Assembly (NCBI GenBank): GCA_021780975.1
Contig: JAJXXS010000297.1
Location: 1-6,240, forward strand
DNA: 6,240 nt
From: Pseudomonadota bacterium
GTDB taxonomy: Bacteria > Pseudomonadota > Gammaproteobacteria > Burkholderiales > Thiobacillaceae
Direction of reading: 5' to 3'
A program made the translations under genes and the position numbers. Positions 1 to 5,459 of this stretch are shown here, piece by piece; position 1 is the stretch's first letter; each line of letters begins with the position of its first letter. The notes below the pieces were generated by a model that made no database searches, was not told where the DNA came from, and was given only the letters and a program-made list of their open reading frames with translations.

Positions 1-14
1 CTCCCGCTCTTTCG

Positions 15-1364
15 ATGCCTCCTTCCGCCGCGCAGTCTCCCGAGACCATCGCCGCCATCGCCACCGCGCCGGGACGCGGCGGGGTGGGCGTAGTCCGTGT
101 CTCCGGGCCCGGTGCCGAGGCAGTGGCGCAAGGGCTGCTGGGTATGCTGCCGCGCCCGCGCCATGCCACGTTGGCGGACTTCAGGGACGGGCAAGGGCTG
201 CTGATCGATCAGGGCCTGGCGCTGTATTTTCCGGCGCCGCATTCCTTTACCGGGGAATCGGTGCTGGAGTTGCACGGCCACGGCGGCCCCGCGGTCCTCC
301 ATGCGCTGCTGGGCCGCTGCCAGCAATTGGGCGCGCGCCTGGCCGAACCCGGGGAGTTCACGCGGCGCGCCTACCTCAACGGCAAGCTGGATCTGGCCCA
401 GGCGGAGGCGGTGGCGGATCTCATCGATGCGGCGTCGGCGGAAGCGGCGCGCTCGGCGGCACGCTCGCTGGCGGGCCAGTTTTCGCGACGCGTGCAGGCG
501 CTGCAGGCCGGCCTCACGGAACTACGCATGCGTGTGGAGGCGACGCTCGATTTTCCCGAGGAGGAGGATGTGGTGGCGGTGGAGGCTGCGCGCGTCAAGG
601 CCGGTCTCGCTCGCTCCCTCGCCGATCTGGAGCAGGTGCTGGCCAGCGCGGCGCAGGGCGCGCTGCTGCGCGACGGCGTGCACGTCGCCCTGATCGGCCA
701 GCCCAATGTCGGCAAGTCCAGCCTGCTCAATGCCCTGGCGGGCGAGGAGGTGGCCATCGTCACGGAGATTGCCGGCACCACACGCGATGCCATCCGCCAG
801 GCGGTGGAGATTGCCGGCGTGCCGTTCTGGCTCGTGGATACGGCCGGGCTGCGCGACACCGACGACCCGGTGGAAAAAATCGGCATCGCGCGCACCTGGG
901 CCGCGGTCGAAAAGTCCGCCATTGCCCTGCTCCTGGTAGATGCGGCGCACGGCGTGGGAGCGCGCGAAGAGGCCATACTTGCGCGCCTGCCCGCCGGCAT
1001 TGCACGCCTGACGGTGCACAACAAAATAGACCTGGGTGAGGAGGTGCCGCGCACTTCCGCTGACGGCGGGGTCTGGATCTCCGCCAGGACGGGCGCCGGC
1101 CTGGATCTGCTGAAGCAGGCCCTGCTGCGTCTGGCGGGCTGGCAGCCGGCGGGCGAAGGCGCCTTCCTGGCCCGCCGCCGCCACGTGCAGGCGCTGCAAG
1201 ACACGCGCGCACATCTGCAGCGCGCCGGCCAGCTTGCCGGCCAGCTGGAACTGCAGGCGGAGGAGTTGCGGCTGGCGCAGGAGGATCTGGGCGCCATCAC
1301 CGGCGAGCACCCGCCAGATGCCCTGCTGGGCGAGATATTCAGCCGGTTTTGCGTGGGGAAGTGA
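15..1364 (+). CDS. mnmE: tRNA uridine-5-carboxymethylaminomethyl(34) GTPase MnmE (TrmE)
   Basis: Cytosolic K+-dependent GTPase that works with MnmG to place the (carboxymethyl)aminomethyl group on U34 of certain tRNAs. The 449 residues are close to the E. coli length of 454. Domains in order: the folate-binding, dimerising N-terminal domain (about 1-119, with PGRGGVGVVRVSG at 19-31), a helical domain (about 120-215 and again 376-449), and an inserted G domain (about 216-375). G motifs are complete: G1 GQPNVGKS at 228-235, G2/K-loop TEIAGTTRD at 250-258, G3 DTAG at 275-278, G4 NKID at 336-339. N231 fits the K+-ligand Asn and E287 the catalytic Glu of E. coli MnmE. The protein ends in FCVGK with the conserved Cys at 446. 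The ATG at 15 places the conserved motifs at the usual distance from the N-terminus. No clear ribosome binding site is seen in the 14 bases before it, and the frame stays open to the window edge. No promoter is visible, so it is probably transcribed from upstream. Confidence 0.97.
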   Translation: MPPSAAQSPETIAAIATAPGRGGVGVVRVSGPGAEAVAQGLLGMLPRPRHATLADFRDGQGLLIDQGLALYFPAPHSFTGESVLELHGHGGPAVLHALLGRCQQLGARLAEPGEFTRRAYLNGKLDLAQAEAVADLIDAASAEAARSAARSLAGQFSRRVQALQAGLTELRMRVEATLDFPEEEDVVAVEAARVKAGLARSLADLEQVLASAAQGALLRDGVHVALIGQPNVGKSSLLNALAGEEVAIVTEIAGTTRDAIRQAVEIAGVPFWLVDTAGLRDTDDPVEKIGIARTWAAVEKSAIALLLVDAAHGVGAREEAILARLPAGIARLTVHNKIDLGEEVPRTSADGGVWISARTGAGLDLLKQALLRLAGWQPAGEGAFLARRRHVQALQDTRAHLQRAGQLAGQLELQAEELRLAQEDLGAITGEHPPDALLGEIFSRFCVGK

Positions 1365-1399
1365 GATCCCTAGCCTCCAGCGCTCACGGTTCAATGGGA

Positions 1400-1427
1400 C
1401 CAAGCGGGTCTTTCGTGGGCCCGTTGG
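1400..1427 (+). terminator. Stem-loop after mnmE, possible terminator without a U-tract
   Basis: CCAA at 1400-1403 pairs with TTGG at 1424-1427. CGGGTCT at 1405-1411 pairs with GGGCCCG at 1417-1423 using two G-U pairs. G1404 is bulged and the loop is TTCGT. This gives an 11-pair stem 35 bases after the mnmE stop codon. No run of T follows, so it is not a textbook intrinsic terminator. It could be a 3' stabilising or pausing structure. The fold is seen in the sequence; the role is inferred. Confidence 0.4.
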
Positions 1428-1496
1428 AAGCGCGTACTGTCGCGGCAGACTGCGTGCCGGCCAAGTTGGGCGCGGCGGCGCAGGGGGCGTGGCACG

Positions 1497-1525
1497 TTGC
1501 CTGCGCGCACCCGGGGCTTTACAAT
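1497..1525 (+). promoter_or_regulatory. Putative sigma70-type promoter for the miaB operon
   Basis: The -35 box TTGCCT (1497-1502) matches TTGACA at four of six positions. The -10 box TACAAT (1520-1525) matches TATAAT at five of six. The spacer is exactly 17 bases. Transcription would start near 1532, giving a leader of about 95 bases before miaB. It lies in the longest gap upstream of the packed miaB-ybeZ-ybeY-corC set, where an operon promoter is expected. Predicted from sequence only. Confidence 0.6.
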
Positions 1526-1546
1526 GGCTGTCCGCGCGCACCCGGG
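1503..1546. repeat. Perfect 13-base direct repeat flanking the miaB -10 box
   Basis: GCGCGCACCCGGG occurs at 1503-1515 and again at 1534-1546, start to start 31 bases, about three helical turns. The first copy fills most of the promoter spacer. The second begins just past the predicted transcription start. That position would suit binding of a repressor or another regulator, but GC-rich drift or slippage could also produce it. The repeat is directly seen; an operator role is inference. Confidence 0.45.
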
Positions 1547-1627
1547 TCCGCGCTTGACGGTGCCCGGTGTGCCTCCATCAGCCGCTGCTGCGGCGCGCCC
1601 TCTGTCTCATAACAGCCCGGCGGATTC

Positions 1628-2977
1628 ATGACCGATAGCTCTTCTCCCCCGCAAAAAGTCTTCATCAAAACCTTCGGCTGCCAGATGAACGAGTACGACT
1701 CGGACAAGATGGCGGATGTGCTGCAGGCGGCCTACGGCATGGTCAAGGCCGACAGCCCCGAGGAGGCCGACGTCATTTTGTTCAACACCTGCTCGGTGCG
1801 TGAAAAGGCGCAGGAGAAAGTGTTCTCCGACCTGGGCCGCATCAAGCCGCTGAAGGCGAAAAATCCTGCACTCATCGTCGGCGTGGGCGGCTGCGTGGCC
1901 AGCCAGGAGGGTGCCGCCATCGTCGCGCGCGCGCCCTATGTGGATGTGGTGTTCGGGCCGCAGACGCTGCATCGCCTGCCCGCACTGATCGCGCAAAGGC
2001 GGTCCTCCGGGCGCGCGCAGGTCGACATCGCCTTCCCGGAAATCGAGAAATTCGATCACCTGCCTGCGGCGCGTGTCGAGGGTGCGACGGCGTTCGTGTC
2101 CATCATGGAAGGCTGCTCCAAGTATTGCAGCTTTTGCGTCGTCCCCTACACGCGGGGCGAAGAAGTCTCGCGCCCCTTCGAGGACGTGATCGCCGAAGTG
2201 GCCCATCTCGCCGCCCAGGGCGTAAAGGAGATCACCCTGCTCGGGCAGAACGTGAACGCCTATCGCGGCGCCATGGCCGACGGGGAAGTCGCCGATTTCG
2301 CTCTCCTGCTTGAATGCGTCGCGCAGGTGCCGGGGGTGGAGCGGCTGCGCTACACCACCAGCCATCCGCGTGAAATGGGCGCGCGCGTATACGAGGTGTA
2401 CGGGCGCGAACCCAAGCTGGTGTCACATCTGCACTTGCCGGTGCAGTCGGGCTCGGACCGCATACTCGCCGCCATGAAGCGCGGCTACACGGCGCTGGAG
2501 TACAAGTCCATCGTACGCAAGCTGCGCGCGGCGCGCCCCGATCTTTCGCTGTCCTCCGATTTCATCGTCGGCTTTCCCGGCGAGACCGAAGCCGATTTCG
2601 AGGCAACCATGAACCTCATCGAGGACGTGGGGTTCGACCATTCCTTCAGTTTCATCTACAGCCCCCGCCCCGGCACCCCGGCGGCCGATCTGCCGGACGA
2701 CGTTTCCTACGAGGTGAAGCAGCGGCGTCTGGCGCACCTGCAGAAGCGCATCGAGGAGATGGCCCGGCAGATCAGCCACGACATGGTCGGTACGGTGCAG
2801 CGCATCCTGGTGGAGGGGCCGTCGAAAAAGAATGTGGACGAACTTTTCGGCCGCACCGACAACAACCGCATCGTCAATTTCGCCGGTCAGCCCCGCCTGA
2901 TCGGGCAGTTTGTCGAGGTATGCGTGAGCGAGGCGCTGCCGCATTCCCTGCGCGGCGAGGTGCGCACGCTTGGATAA
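1628..2977 (+). CDS. miaB: tRNA-2-methylthio-N6-dimethylallyladenosine synthase MiaB
   Basis: Radical SAM methylthiotransferase that turns i6A37 into ms2i6A37 in tRNAs reading codons that start with U. It uses two 4Fe-4S clusters. The N-terminal UPF0004 domain carries the auxiliary-cluster cysteines C18 (FGCQMNEYDSD), C55 (NTCSVREKAQEK) and C89 (GVGGCV). The radical SAM core follows, with its CxxxCxxC motif at C163, C167 and C170 (GCSKYCSFCVVPYTRG). Conserved HLPVQSGSD is at 269-277 and DFIVGFPGET at 311-320. A C-terminal TRAM domain spans about 380-446. The 449 residues are a normal length. The ATG at 1628 gives the standard N-terminus, although its ribosome binding site is weak. It is the first gene of the downstream operon. 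Its substrate depends on MiaA, which is not in this window. The upstream mnmE product acts on position 34 of the same loop. Confidence 0.97.
   Translation: MTDSSSPPQKVFIKTFGCQMNEYDSDKMADVLQAAYGMVKADSPEEADVILFNTCSVREKAQEKVFSDLGRIKPLKAKNPALIVGVGGCVASQEGAAIVARAPYVDVVFGPQTLHRLPALIAQRRSSGRAQVDIAFPEIEKFDHLPAARVEGATAFVSIMEGCSKYCSFCVVPYTRGEEVSRPFEDVIAEVAHLAAQGVKEITLLGQNVNAYRGAMADGEVADFALLLECVAQVPGVERLRYTTSHPREMGARVYEVYGREPKLVSHLHLPVQSGSDRILAAMKRGYTALEYKSIVRKLRAARPDLSLSSDFIVGFPGETEADFEATMNLIEDVGFDHSFSFIYSPRPGTPAADLPDDVSYEVKQRRLAHLQKRIEEMARQISHDMVGTVQRILVEGPSKKNVDELFGRTDNNRIVNFAGQPRLIGQFVEVCVSEALPHSLRGEVRTLG
2957..2960 (+). promoter_or_regulatory. Ribosome binding site supporting the TTG start of ybeZ
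   Basis: GAGG at 2957-2960, within the last miaB codons, lies nine bases before the TTG at 2970. No ATG or GTG near this position gives a family-like N-terminus, so this site decides in favour of TTG. Confidence 0.55.
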
Positions 2978-3917
2978 GCCCCTGGAGTTCGATTTCAAGC
3001 CGCTCGATAACCAGCGTCTTGCCCGTCTTTGCGGTCCGCTGGACGAAAATCTGCGCCAGATCGAAACCGCCTACGAGGTCGTGATACGCCACCGCGGCGG
3101 CCATTTCTCTCTCAGCGGCGCTAAGGCCAGGGCGGAGCGGGCGGCGCAGGCGCTGGAGCATTTCTACAACCGTGCCGCAGACGACCTGACGCAGGACGAC
3201 ATCCAGCTCGGGCTCGTCGAACTCGCGCGCGGCGCGGCGGGCGAGGAGGGGCCGGTGCTGCGCACGCGCCGCGCCGACCTCAAGGCGCGCACGCCGCGCC
3301 AGGGCGAGTACATCGCGCAAATTCTCGCGCACGACATCACCTTCGGCATCGGGCCTGCCGGCACCGGCAAGACCTACCTGGCGGTGGCCTGCGCGGTCGA
3401 CGCGCTGGAGCGCGACGCGGTGAAGCGCCTGGTGCTGACGCGCCCGGCCGTGGAGGCGGGCGAGCGTCTGGGATTCCTGCCCGGCGATCTGGCGCAGAAG
3501 GTCGACCCCTATCTGCGCCCGCTGTATGACGCCCTTTACGACCTCATGGGCTTCGAGAAGGTGGGGCGTCTGCTGGAGCGCGGCACCATAGAGATCGCGC
3601 CGCTCGCCTTCATGCGCGGGCGCACCCTCAACCACGCCTTCGTCATCCTCGACGAGGCGCAGAACACCACACCGGAGCAGATGCAGATGTTCCTCACCCG
3701 CATCGGCTTCGGCGCGCGCGCCGTCGTCACCGGGGATCCCACCCAGATCGATCTGCCCAAGCAGGTCAAGTCGGGTCTGCTGGATGCCGCCGAGGTGCTG
3801 GGGGAAGTGCGCGGGCTGGCGTTCACCCACTTCACCCATGAGGATGTGGTGCGCCACCCCCTCGTTGCCCGCATCGTCCATGCCTATGCCCGGCACCGCA
3901 AGGAAGGCAGCCGTTAA
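2970..3917 (+). CDS. ybeZ: PhoH-like ATPase YbeZ
   Basis: PhoH-family P-loop NTPase (315 residues), a cytosolic protein associated with YbeY and ribosome/RNA metabolism. Its exact biochemical role is not settled. An N-terminal part (about 1-105, with DNQRLARLCGPLDENLRQIE at 13-32) precedes the ATPase domain. Walker A is GPAGTGKT at 128-135. RPAVEAGERLGFLPGDL lies at 158-174, Walker B VILDEAQ at 225-231, and the TGDPTQIDLP motif at 254-263. EDVVRHPLVARIV is near the C-terminus (291-303). The start is TTG, overlapping the miaB stop by eight bases, which points to translational coupling. The end of the gene overlaps the most likely start of ybeY. In E. coli the equivalent ybeZYX operon is heat-inducible; I see no clear heat-shock promoter here. 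The symbol phoH is also used for this family. It has no C-terminal charged tail like that of E. coli YbeZ. Confidence 0.95.
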   Translation: MDKPLEFDFKPLDNQRLARLCGPLDENLRQIETAYEVVIRHRGGHFSLSGAKARAERAAQALEHFYNRAADDLTQDDIQLGLVELARGAAGEEGPVLRTRRADLKARTPRQGEYIAQILAHDITFGIGPAGTGKTYLAVACAVDALERDAVKRLVLTRPAVEAGERLGFLPGDLAQKVDPYLRPLYDALYDLMGFEKVGRLLERGTIEIAPLAFMRGRTLNHAFVILDEAQNTTPEQMQMFLTRIGFGARAVVTGDPTQIDLPKQVKSGLLDAAEVLGEVRGLAFTHFTHEDVVRHPLVARIVHAYARHRKEGSR

Positions 3918-4371
3918 GCTGAACCTTTCCGTGCAGTACGCGGTGCCAACCGCGGGCCTGCCCACGCGCCCCGCCTTCCGGCGCTGGGTGAAGGCGGCGT
4001 TGGCGCTGCCGGCGGAGCTATCCCTGCGTCTGGTAGACGAGGTCGAGGGCCGCGCGCTCAACCGCGATTACCGCGGCAAGGACTACGCCACCAACGTGCT
4101 GAGTTTCGCTTACGGCGAGATGGTTGATGCGGCGGGGGGCACCCGGCTGGGCGGGGATGTGGTGCTGTGCGTGCCGGTGGTGGCCGCCGAGGCGCAAGCG
4201 CAAGGCAAGCCCCTGGAGGCGCATTACGCGCACCTGACCGTGCACGGCGTGCTGCATTTGCAGGGATTTGACCACGAAAGCGAACACGACGCCGCCATCA
4301 TGGAACAACGGGAAACCGATATACTGAAGGCGTTGGGCTACGATGACCCCTATCGGAGTGAAAAGCGCTGA
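3886..4371 (+). CDS. ybeY: Endoribonuclease / rRNA maturation factor YbeY
   Basis: Metal-dependent single-strand endoribonuclease needed for 16S rRNA 3'-end maturation and 70S quality control. From the ATG at 3886 the protein has 161 residues, near the family's usual 150-160. The metal-binding signature HGVLHLQGFDH has its three histidines at about 120, 124 and 130. The conserved YRGKDYATNVLSF segment is at 62-74, with Arg63 matching the functionally important Arg59 of E. coli. GDVVLC and GKPLEAHYAHL also fit. The ending GYDDPYRSEK is typical. The start is uncertain. The ATG at 3886 (or 3880) lies inside ybeZ, overlaps it by 32 (or 38) bases and lacks a ribosome binding site. A strong AGGAAGG at 3901-3907 sits instead before a CTG at 3919, which would give a 150-residue protein starting at the conserved NLSVQYA strand. 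The gene follows ybeZ, its usual functional partner. Confidence 0.94.
   Translation: MPGTARKAAVKLNLSVQYAVPTAGLPTRPAFRRWVKAALALPAELSLRLVDEVEGRALNRDYRGKDYATNVLSFAYGEMVDAAGGTRLGGDVVLCVPVVAAEAQAQGKPLEAHYAHLTVHGVLHLQGFDHESEHDAAIMEQRETDILKALGYDDPYRSEKR
3901..3907 (+). promoter_or_regulatory. Strong ribosome binding site near the ybeY start
   Basis: AGGAAGG lies in the last codons of ybeZ. It is downstream of the ATG candidates for ybeY (3880, 3886) and 11 bases before CTG 3919. No ATG, GTG or TTG in the ybeY frame lies at a suitable distance after it except GTG 3931, which would remove the first conserved beta strand. It therefore argues for a rare CTG start, or it may be a chance AG-rich stretch. 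Confidence 0.35.
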
Positions 4372-4387
4372 GCGGCCGCGGGCTTTT
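4361..4387 (+). terminator. Terminator-like hairpin across the ybeY stop codon
   Basis: AAAAGC at 4361-4366 is the exact reverse complement of GCTTTT at 4382-4387. Additional pairs C4368-G4381, T4369-G4380 and G4370-C4379 are possible inside. The loop region contains the palindrome GCGGCCGC (4372-4379). A-rich left arm, GC-rich centre and a TTTT right arm followed by CAACCCTTTT resemble a weak intrinsic terminator or attenuator between ybeY and corC. Its left arm is in the ybeY coding region, so translating ribosomes would disrupt it. Confidence 0.3.
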
Positions 4388-4414
4388 CAACCCTTTTCAC
4401 TTCCCTGGCTATTA

Positions 4415-5266
4415 ATGGACTCGGACAGTCACCCACCCAAACCTGGCTGGATGGAGCGCCTTTCGGCGCTCCTCATGCGCGAGCCGGAAGACCGCGAGCA
4501 GCTGCTCGAGCTCCTGCATGGCGCCTTCGAGCGCAACCTCATGGATGCCGATGCGCTGGCCATGATCGAAGGTGTGCTGCAGGTGGGGGATATCCAGGTG
4601 CGCGAGATCATGGTCCCGCGCCCGCAGATGGACGTGGTGGACATCAACGAGACGCCCGAGGCTTTCGTTCCGCGCATGATCGAGGCGGCGCATTCGCGCT
4701 TTCCCGTCATCGACCGCGACAAGGACGACGTCCTCGGCATACTGCTGGCCAAGGATCTGCTGCGCTTTTACGCACAGGAGGAAACCGACATCCGCGCCAT
4801 GTTGCGTCCGGCGGTATTCATCCCGGAGTCCAAGCGCCTCAATGTGCTGCTCAAGGAATTCCGCGCCAGCCGCAACCATATGGCGATCGTGGTCGACGAA
4901 TACGGCGGGGTGTCCGGGCTGGTCACCATCGAGGACGTGCTGGAGCAGATCGTCGGCGACATCGAGGACGAGTTCGACTTCGATGAGACCGAAGACAACA
5001 TCGTGCGCGACAAGACGGGACGCTACCGGGTGAAGGCGGCGACCGAAATCGCCGATTTCAACACCGTGCTCGGGACGCGGTTCTCCGACACCGACTACGA
5101 CACCGTGGGGGGGCTCGTGCTGAGCCACTTCGGCCGTCTCCCCAAGCGCGGCGAGAACATCGAGGTGGGGGGCCTGAAAATCCAGGTCATGCGAGCCGAC
5201 AGCCGGCGCGTCCACACCCTGCTGGTGGAGAAACTCCCCCAATTCAGCCTCGAAGGCATGCAATAG
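4415..5266 (+). CDS. corC: CorC/YbeX-type CBS-domain protein
   Basis: Soluble protein of the CorC/HlyC family, linked to Mg2+/Co2+ homeostasis. E. coli YbeX has also been tied to ribosome metabolism. From the ATG at 4415 it has 283 residues (E. coli 292). A short variable N-terminus is followed by two CBS domains (about 65-125 and 129-186), with REIMVPRPQMD at 63-73, SRFPVI at 94-99, PESKRLNVLLKEFR at 137-150 and VVDEYGGVSGLVTIEDVLEQ at 159-178. The C-terminal CorC_HlyC domain (about 200-276) contains DTVGGLV and RLPKRGE. There is no DUF21 membrane domain, so it is the short cytosolic type. An in-frame ATG at 4343 would add 24 residues (MTPIGVKSAERPRAFQPFSL at its beginning) and overlap ybeY by 29 bases. 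That extension does not look like the family, though its AAGG site at 4327-4330 is better than anything before 4415. The usual next gene, lnt, is not here. Confidence 0.93.
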   Translation: MDSDSHPPKPGWMERLSALLMREPEDREQLLELLHGAFERNLMDADALAMIEGVLQVGDIQVREIMVPRPQMDVVDINETPEAFVPRMIEAAHSRFPVIDRDKDDVLGILLAKDLLRFYAQEETDIRAMLRPAVFIPESKRLNVLLKEFRASRNHMAIVVDEYGGVSGLVTIEDVLEQIVGDIEDEFDFDETEDNIVRDKTGRYRVKAATEIADFNTVLGTRFSDTDYDTVGGLVLSHFGRLPKRGENIEVGGLKIQVMRADSRRVHTLLVEKLPQFSLEGMQ

Positions 5267-5267
5267 G

Positions 5268-5292
5268 GCCGCCGGGGGGGCGGCTTGCCGCC
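5268..5292 (+). terminator. Alternative GC hairpins after corC
   Basis: Starting two bases after the corC stop codon, GCCGCC (5268-5273) can pair with GGCGGC (5279-5284) around a GGGGG loop. Alternatively GGCGG (5279-5283) pairs with CCGCC (5288-5292) around CTTG. The two folds exclude each other. Neither has a U-tract, so intrinsic termination is doubtful. The second fold overlaps the -35 box of the next promoter. It may mark the operon's end or act as a 3' barrier. Confidence 0.3.
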
Positions 5293-5313
5293 AGGCGCGC
5301 AGTTCTGGATAAT
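5285..5313 (+). promoter_or_regulatory. Putative sigma70-type promoter for transketolase
   Basis: The -35 box TTGCCG (5285-5290) matches four of six consensus bases and the -10 box GATAAT (5308-5313) five of six, with a 17-base spacer. Transcription would start near 5320 and leave a leader of about 140 bases before the tkt ATG. The leader can form a short stem CCAGC (5336-5340) with GCTGG (5349-5353). I see no conserved thiamine-pyrophosphate riboswitch sequence in it. Predicted from sequence only. Confidence 0.55.
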
Positions 5314-5447
5314 AGTGCGTTTCGATAAGCTGCCCCCAGCTCCCCCTGGCTGGCGGGCCACATATTTAAGCCGGAGATACTCTGCTGTCAGATTTCACCC
5401 CACGCCCCGTTTGTGCAGGGCTGTGAGGCACCTATTTTCATAAGTCC

Positions 5448-5451
5448 GAGG
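5448..5451 (+). promoter_or_regulatory. Ribosome binding site of transketolase
   Basis: GAGG eight bases before the ATG at 5460. It fixes the start and agrees with the family's N-terminus. Confidence 0.6.
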
Positions 5452-5459
5452 TCATTGCA

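Larger units (their letters stand above)
1365..1627. other. Intergenic region between mnmE and miaB
   Basis: A 263-base gap with no gene I can support. Short open frames cross it, but none resembles a known family and none has a convincing ribosome binding site. It contains a strong stem-loop near the mnmE end, a sigma70-like promoter for miaB, a 13-base direct repeat around that promoter, and a leader of roughly 95 bases before the miaB ATG. The ribosome binding site of miaB is poor: GGCGGA at 1619-1624 lies only three bases from the start codon. Confidence 0.7.

Noticed and set aside
522..1541. Long open frame on the minus strand (339 codons) across mnmE, with a second one at 371-1300
   Set aside because: Mirror image of a clear coding gene in GC-rich DNA, where stop codons are rare in alternative frames. 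The translation is Arg/Ala/His-rich and has no recognisable family motif.
1554..1582. TTGACG at 1554-1559 as an alternative miaB -35 box
   Set aside because: The hexamer fits well, but no -10 box lies 16-18 bases downstream (ATCAGC at the 17-base position).
1349..1612. 87-codon + strand frame in the mnmE-miaB gap
   Set aside because: It starts at a TTG inside mnmE, has no ribosome binding site, resembles nothing known, and runs through the predicted promoter and repeat.
2874..4061. 395-codon open frame on the minus strand across ybeZ and ybeY
   Set aside because: It spans several well-identified genes on the opposite strand, shows no domain motif, and has the composition of an antisense shadow.
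4372..4379. GCGGCCGC palindrome (NotI site) as a protein-binding site
   Set aside because: A single eight-base palindrome in GC-rich DNA needs no special explanation; it is covered by the hairpin note.
4412..5263. 283-codon minus-strand frame mirroring corC, and a 281-codon one at 5388-6233 mirroring tkt
   Set aside because: Exact antisense overlap with conserved genes and no family resemblance.
5411..5438. Second tkt promoter, TTGTGC with TATTTT
   Set aside because: Only three of six bases match in the -35 box and the spacing is 16; much weaker than the promoter at 5285-5313.
5320..5459. Thiamine-pyrophosphate riboswitch before the ThDP-dependent enzyme tkt
   Set aside because: The expected conserved CTGAGA and ACCTGA-like elements are not present in the leader.
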